Shown here piece after piece: positions 6,601 through 9,025 of a stretch of 9,025 nt of DNA. Position 1 is the first letter of the stretch; the number at the start of each line of letters is the position of its first letter. The DNA is from JBFGJH01 sp041586155 (GTDB lineage Bacteria; Actinomycetota; Acidimicrobiia; Spongiisociales; JAENVV01), in contig JBFHAT010000090.1 in the NCBI GenBank assembly GCA_041586155.1, positions 1 through 9,025 on the forward strand, in the 5' to 3' direction. The translations under genes and the position numbers were made by a program. The notes beneath the pieces were generated by a model. That model was not told the origin of the DNA. It searched no databases and was given only the letters and a program-made list of their open reading frames with translations.

Positions 6601-8596
6601 GCCCGACGGGACGTTTCTCTACACCCACGACGGGTCGGCTACCACCAGCGACTCCTTTACCTACAAGCTCGACGATGGTGTGATGGAGTCGGCCCCGGCC
6701 ATCGTGACCATCACGATCACCCAGGGCAACTCTCCGCCGGTAGCGAGCGATGATGGGTACGCCGTGGAGCGCGGTGCCGTTCTCACCGTGGCGGTGCCGG
6801 GGGTGCTCGGCAACGACACCGACCCCGACGGCGACACCCTCACCGCCCATGTGGTGACCGGTCCCGCCCATGGCGCACTCGTGTTGGGTTCGGATGGCTC
6901 GTTCACCTACACCCACGACGGGTCGGCGACAACGAGTGATTCCTTCACCTATCGGGCCAACGACGGCACCGCCGACTCCAACACCGCCACGGTCACACTC
7001 ACGGTCTTCGCCTCCTTCCCGGGGTGGCCCCCGTGCGATTTCACCCCATTCTCGATTTCGGGCGTCGGGTCCTCGGTGCCGGCACTGCAGGTTCCTGAAG
7101 ACAAGCCGGCCATCCTCGATATCACCCACAGCGGCACCGGCATGTTCTCGGTTATCACGCTTGACGCCGGCCACCAGATCATCGACTTTGCTGTCACGGA
7201 TCTAGGCGGCGGTTACCGAGGGGTACGGCCGGTCAACCAACAGCGGATCTTCAATGATGTCCGACACCTCGACATCGAGGCGTCCGGGGCCTGGACCGTC
7301 GAGGTACGTCCCATCTGCACTGCACGGAGCATGATCGGAGACTCGGCCTCCGGGCAGGGAGACGACGTTGTCATCGTCAACCGTAGTGGCACAGCCACCA
7401 TCACCCATGGCGGGACCGGCCACTTCTCTGTGTGGTCGCATCAGTCCTACACCGAGATGGACCTAGAGGTGAATGAGATCGGCCTCTTCAATGGACAGGT
7501 CGAAATCGACGCCGGCACCATCTTCCTGGACGTCAGCGCCGATGACACCGACGGCGTCTGGAGCGTGTCCTTCCTCCCAAACTCTCCGCCGGTAGCGAGC
7601 GATGATGGGTACGCCGTGGAGCGCGGTGCCGTTCTCACCGTGGCGGTGCCGGGGGTGCTCGGTAACGACACCGACCCCGACGGCGACACTCTCACCGCCA
7701 ATGTGGTGACCGGTCCCGCCCATGGCGCGCTCCTGTTGGGTTCGGATGGCTCGTTCACCTACACCCACGACGGGTCGGCGACAACGAGTGATTCCTTCAC
7801 CTATCGGGCCAACGACGGCACGGCCGACTCCAACACCGCCACGGTGACGATCGGGGTTACCCAGGTGCTGCCAACCGTGTTGGCCCCAACGTCGGTTGGC
7901 TTGGTGGACCCGTCACAGGGTCGCTGGCATCTTCGGGAGTACCACACCGGCGCCGTTACGTCGTTCTACTTCGGTAACCCCGGCGATGTGCCCTTCATGG
8001 GCGACTGGGACTGCGACGGCGACGCCACCCCAGGTTTGTTCCGCACCTCCGACGCCTTCGCCTACCTGCGCAACTCCAACAGTGTCGGCATCGCCGACAT
8101 CCGCTTCTTCTTCGGCAACCCCTCCGACGTCCCCCTGGCGGGCGACTTCAACGGCGACGGCTGCGACACCCTGTCCATCTACCGGCCCTCGGAGCAGCGG
8201 TTCTACATCATGAACGAACTCGGGGAGAACGAAGGAGGGCTCGGCGCAGCCGACTACTTCTTCACCTTCGGCAACCCCGGGGACAAGCCGGTGGTGGGCG
8301 ACTGGGACGGCGACGGCATCGACGAGGTCGGCCTGCACCGCGAATCGACGGGGTTCTTCTACTACCGCAACAGCCTCGACACGGGCATCGCCTCCGCCGA
8401 GTTCTACTTCGGGGACCCCGGCGACCGCTTCGTGGCGGGGGACTGGGGCACCGTCGACGGCGTCGAGACCCCAGCCGTGTACCGGCCATCGAACACCACC
8501 TTCTACTTCCGGCACACCAACACCCCCGGCGTCGCCGACTCCGAGTTCGTCTGGGGCGACAGCGCCTGGATACCGGTCAGCGGCGTCACCGACTAG
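3602..8596 (+). CDS. Secreted multidomain subtilisin-like (S8) serine protease with Big_9 and FG-GAP-like domains
   Basis: 1664 residues. A signal peptide (basic FRRNRSR, hydrophobic core, likely cut after ALA-32) and a propeptide-like region (~40-175) precede the catalytic domain. Triad: Asp203 in VGIIDLFG, His247 in EHGTAVAE, Ser529 in GTSAASP; oxyanion Asn328 in SAGNS. The Asn-to-Ser distance is ~200 residues because of an insert carrying acidic loops DDDNDG and DADGDG, probably calcium-binding, and a beta-rich segment. Then follow Big_9/cadherin-like unit 1 (~588-682), a jelly-roll-like domain (~686-839), a carboxypeptidase-regulatory-like domain (~841-950), Big_9 unit 2 (~951-1042), unit 3 (~1043-1135), a duplicated beta domain (~1150-1326), unit 4 (~1327-1420), and an FG-GAP-like propeller (~1425-1664) with repeats of the form FGNPGD...GDWDCDGD. 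No sorting signal or C-terminal helix is seen, so it is probably released or held by the propeller. The substrate is unknown. Confidence 0.9.
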   Translation: MQHPVFRRNRSRIVVLLVAGGLIAASAGGALAASSEPLEATEVVDVDLKLPAPDAEEPELANSALRRIVGGFERGELPGPDVAMVDGALLVDIKHELSSNEVGALIADLGGRIYAELPGVLLEAWIPIDRLVELEAHRGVRYVQPPPPSLPLPLPEVTPPINETSSLAARATPIVGEEVAKTRADVWHAAGITGNGVKVGIIDLFGRNIWDAAEAAGEVPTPAGIFCRLNDQDCGASLFDLLPNAEHGTAVAEVIHEMAPGAELYLATALTAGEYTAAVDYFASQGVTVVNNSNTAYYDGPGDGTGLRAEVVNHAVSLGMTWFNSAGNSAGDDDNDGKYWRGQWTDADGDGWLEWTTGKEVMPFFCSGANGLRWSDWGAANPTDYNLYVWDTADDIGTTTFKAKSEEKQTEGADPVENYGMLTCTTSSDVDFLAVALIDGGNGTSGDVLEFMVLGGGLLYWQNPYSASGPYSDTASGGGLAVGAIDPPAGSTIGDYSSRGPTNDERTKPDLSAAAGMVSLSYGHFPGTSAASPTAAGAAALVLESGLATTPSQVKDYLLSEAVVDRGASGTDNTYGAGELRLPDPPMSHAPVAADDGPYTVERGAVLNVAAPGVLGNDTDPDGDTLTAHMVTGPAHGAFLLGSDGSFIYTHDGSTTTTDSFTYRASDGAEESNVATVTITILSPSAVSLQDGGFEAGTPNPYWDEASTNFDTPLCSEALCGSGVLGPHSGDWWAWFGGIEGEEAGAVAQTFDIEPGDNSLSFYLAIPVADVNSLLQVDMDGDVLFTVTDADQAAYATYTEVVIDISAYADGASHTLGIASAKLAGGHANYFVDDVSVVTVAPTTGTVTGNVRHNGAPLAGVEVWLGYADRHVCTHGDGTFTFTDVPAGETLVAVTGPAEALACSNADFVNASGQPLAIQAWDHKGYNESWDEFTLTAGEVKNITFDVVLRQAPVAVDDTASVDNGASVAIDVLGNDQNPEGFALEIVKTSDPAHGTAALRPDGTFLYTHDGSATTSDSFTYKLDDGVMESAPAIVTITITQGNSPPVASDDGYAVERGAVLTVAVPGVLGNDTDPDGDTLTAHVVTGPAHGALVLGSDGSFTYTHDGSATTSDSFTYRANDGTADSNTATVTLTVFASFPGWPPCDFTPFSISGVGSSVPALQVPEDKPAILDITHSGTGMFSVITLDAGHQIIDFAVTDLGGGYRGVRPVNQQRIFNDVRHLDIEASGAWTVEVRPICTARSMIGDSASGQGDDVVIVNRSGTATITHGGTGHFSVWSHQSYTEMDLEVNEIGLFNGQVEIDAGTIFLDVSADDTDGVWSVSFLPNSPPVASDDGYAVERGAVLTVAVPGVLGNDTDPDGDTLTANVVTGPAHGALLLGSDGSFTYTHDGSATTSDSFTYRANDGTADSNTATVTIGVTQVLPTVLAPTSVGLVDPSQGRWHLREYHTGAVTSFYFGNPGDVPFMGDWDCDGDATPGLFRTSDAFAYLRNSNSVGIADIRFFFGNPSDVPLAGDFNGDGCDTLSIYRPSEQRFYIMNELGENEGGLGAADYFFTFGNPGDKPVVGDWDGDGIDEVGLHRESTGFFYYRNSLDTGIASAEFYFGDPGDRFVAGDWGTVDGVETPAVYRPSNTTFYFRHTNTPGVADSEFVWGDSAWIPVSGVTD
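6728..6993 (+). repeat. Intragenic direct repeat, copy A (encodes Big_9 unit 3)
   Basis: These 266 bases match 7580-7845 at all but six positions that I can count, about 98% identity. The offset is 852 bases (284 codons), so the frame is kept. Two differences change the protein (His to Asn, Val to Leu) and four are silent. The repeat starts at the codons for NSPPVASDDG and ends in the last strand of the domain. Confidence 0.9.
7580..7845 (+). repeat. Intragenic direct repeat, copy B (encodes Big_9 unit 4)
   Basis: Second copy of the 266-base repeat, in the same orientation and frame as 6728-6993. Identity ends abruptly at both edges: the left flank encodes the end of a different beta domain, the right flank the linker to the FG-GAP-like propeller. 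Big_9 unit 1 (about 5366-5650) is clearly related but more diverged, and unit 2 (about 6454-6725) more so. Confidence 0.9.
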
Positions 8597-8690
8597 TGCG
8601 AAGCCGGAGCTCCCAGCGCGGCCGACTACGGGCGCCGCTGGAGACCATCCGCTCATAATGACGCCCAGGAAGCCCAGCTCCGCACTAGTC
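8591..8690. repeat. 100-bp inverted-repeat structure overlapping the protease stop codon
   Basis: GACTAGTGCG (8591-8600) is perfectly complementary to CGCACTAGTC (8681-8690). Inside these arms, GAGCT (8607-8611) can pair with AGCTC (8676-8680), and CCAGCG (8613-8618) with CGCTGG (8636-8641). The left arm contains the TAG stop of the protease, so the final Asp and the stop are encoded by it. It could be a large terminator or a small mobile inverted-repeat element. No target duplication or T-run is visible. Confidence 0.6.
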
Positions 8691-8693
8691 AAG

Positions 8694-8792
8694 CCGAGCC
8701 GAACCGGCAAGTGGCTCGGGCTCGCGCTCACGCGAGGCTCGGTCGCCCGGCGCTCAGATCGCGCGGCCACGTGCCGCGGTCGGTTCGCCGGC
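8694..8792 (+). repeat. Right copy of the ~99-bp non-coding direct repeat
   Basis: Ungapped partner of 291-389 at 76 of 99 positions. Three stems are clear here: CCGAGCC (8694-8700) with GGCTCGG (8713-8719), CTCGCG with CGCGAG around a CTCA loop (8721-8736), and CGCGGC (8762-8767) with GCCGCG (8773-8778). These suggest a structured RNA or DNA element. It sits between the inverted repeat after the protease and the IS110-like leader, so it may be part of, or the target of, an insertion sequence. Confidence 0.7.
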
Positions 8793-8898
8793 TGACCGCG
8801 AGCGCCGACGTGATGCCATGGAGAGCGGGGGCCTCCCCGCTCCGTGACCCGAGGTAAGACTCGGGGTGTCATCACTGTCGAGGCGAGGAGGCCCTCCG
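8793..8898 (+). mobile_element. Hairpin-rich leader of an IS110-family element (possible left end / guide RNA region)
   Basis: Directly upstream of the IS110-like start codon lie an 8-bp perfect stem, GAGCGGGG (8823-8830) with CCCCGCTC (8835-8842), and a 6-bp stem, CCCGAG (8848-8853) with CTCGGG (8860-8865). A strong ribosome binding site, AGGCGAGGAGG (8881-8891), ends 7 bases before the ATG. In the IS110 group the non-coding left end upstream of the transposase encodes the bridge RNA, so these stems may belong to such an RNA. That is an inference from position and structure; the outer element boundary cannot be placed. Confidence 0.4.
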
Positions 8899-8937
8899 AT
8901 GACACGTTACGTGGGTGTGGATCTGCATCGGCGTCAG
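8899..8937 (+). pseudogene. IS110-family transposase, 5' fragment only
   Basis: ATG 8899 opens MTRYVGVDLHRRQ, the typical first strand of IS110-family (DEDD) transposases, in which the Asp of GVDLH is the first catalytic acid. After codon 13 the frame stays open but reads LGQHPVGAQQLETLS, which does not resemble IS110. The same bases read on the other strand are an IS256-family transposase. The gene is therefore cut off after about 13 codons, although its ribosome binding site is intact and a chimeric peptide could still be made. Confidence 0.7.
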
Positions 8938-9025
8938 CTCGGTCAGCACCCCGTCGGGGCCCAACAGCTCGAGACCCTCAGCGTCCACCTGCGCCATGAG
9001 GCGATCCACCAACTCGTCGTCGATC
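8932..9025 (-). pseudogene. IS256-family (mutator-type) transposase, N-terminal fragment, continues beyond window
   Basis: The minus strand from the window end reads IDDELVDRLMAQ and then GLELLGPDGVLTELT. This is the N-terminal pattern of actinobacterial IS256 transposases, where it is normally followed by a KR-x-LE-x-ALE segment. Here it continues as PMQIHTHV, which is the antisense of the IS110 start, and stops at 8872-8874. Only about 30 native codons are visible; the start codon lies to the right of the window. The six bases CGTCAG (8932-8937) fit both parents, so the exact joint cannot be placed within them. Confidence 0.65.

Noticed and set aside
5366..7863. CRISPR-like array from the repeated segments
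   Set aside because: The repeats are coding, ~90 codons long, irregularly spaced, and encode Big_9 domains.
7913..8905. 330-codon open frame on the minus strand opposite the C-terminus of the protease
   Set aside because: It mirrors the highly biased third positions of the protease gene, reads as low-complexity Val/Gly/Ala/Glu text, and has no domain motif, whereas the plus strand encodes clear FG-GAP-like repeats.

Overview
High-GC window with actinobacterial features: GTG/TTG/ATG starts, G-rich ribosome binding sites, Ala/Arg-rich proteins and long secreted multidomain proteins. The C-terminal FG-GAP-like module of the large protein, with loops of the GDWDCDGD type, resembles what I recall from secreted proteins of Acidimicrobiia (Ilumatobacter-like). 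That placement is an inference from recall, not a database result.

Layout. Bases 1-98 hold the 3' end of a rightward gene that starts outside the window. Bases 99-528 are non-coding and contain one copy of a ~99-bp repeat (291-389). Bases 529-2963 on the minus strand hold a gene for a TIR-domain membrane protein: an N-terminal TIR domain, a ~190-residue Ala-rich coiled coil, one transmembrane helix, and an outside domain with an Asp-box (sialidase-like beta-propeller). The start of the TIR domain lies in another reading frame, so the gene is frameshifted near 2768-2790, or the sequence has an error there. Bases 2964-3601 are a non-coding divergent intergenic region. Bases 3602-8596 encode a 1664-residue secreted subtilisin-family (S8) protease with a complete Asp/His/Ser triad. 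It is followed by four Big_9/cadherin-like domains, a jelly-roll-like domain, a carboxypeptidase-regulatory-like domain, a duplicated unclassified beta domain, and a C-terminal FG-GAP-like propeller. Two of the Big_9 units are about 98% identical at the DNA level.

The right end is an insertion-sequence graveyard. A 100-bp inverted-repeat structure overlaps the protease stop codon. It is followed by the second copy of the 99-bp repeat (8694-8792, 77% identical to the left copy, same orientation), a hairpin-rich leader, the first 13 codons of an IS110-family transposase, and then, within a few bases, an antisense fragment of an IS256-family transposase running to the window end.

How the genes may work together: the TIR protein and the protease are transcribed divergently and both place large domains outside the membrane. 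The direct repeats enclose exactly this pair. A functional link, such as the receptor sensing an extracellular ligand while the protease acts on the surface, is only a hypothesis. The strongest points are the receptor-like TIR architecture, its frameshift, the flanking repeats, and the IS110/IS256 chimeric junction.
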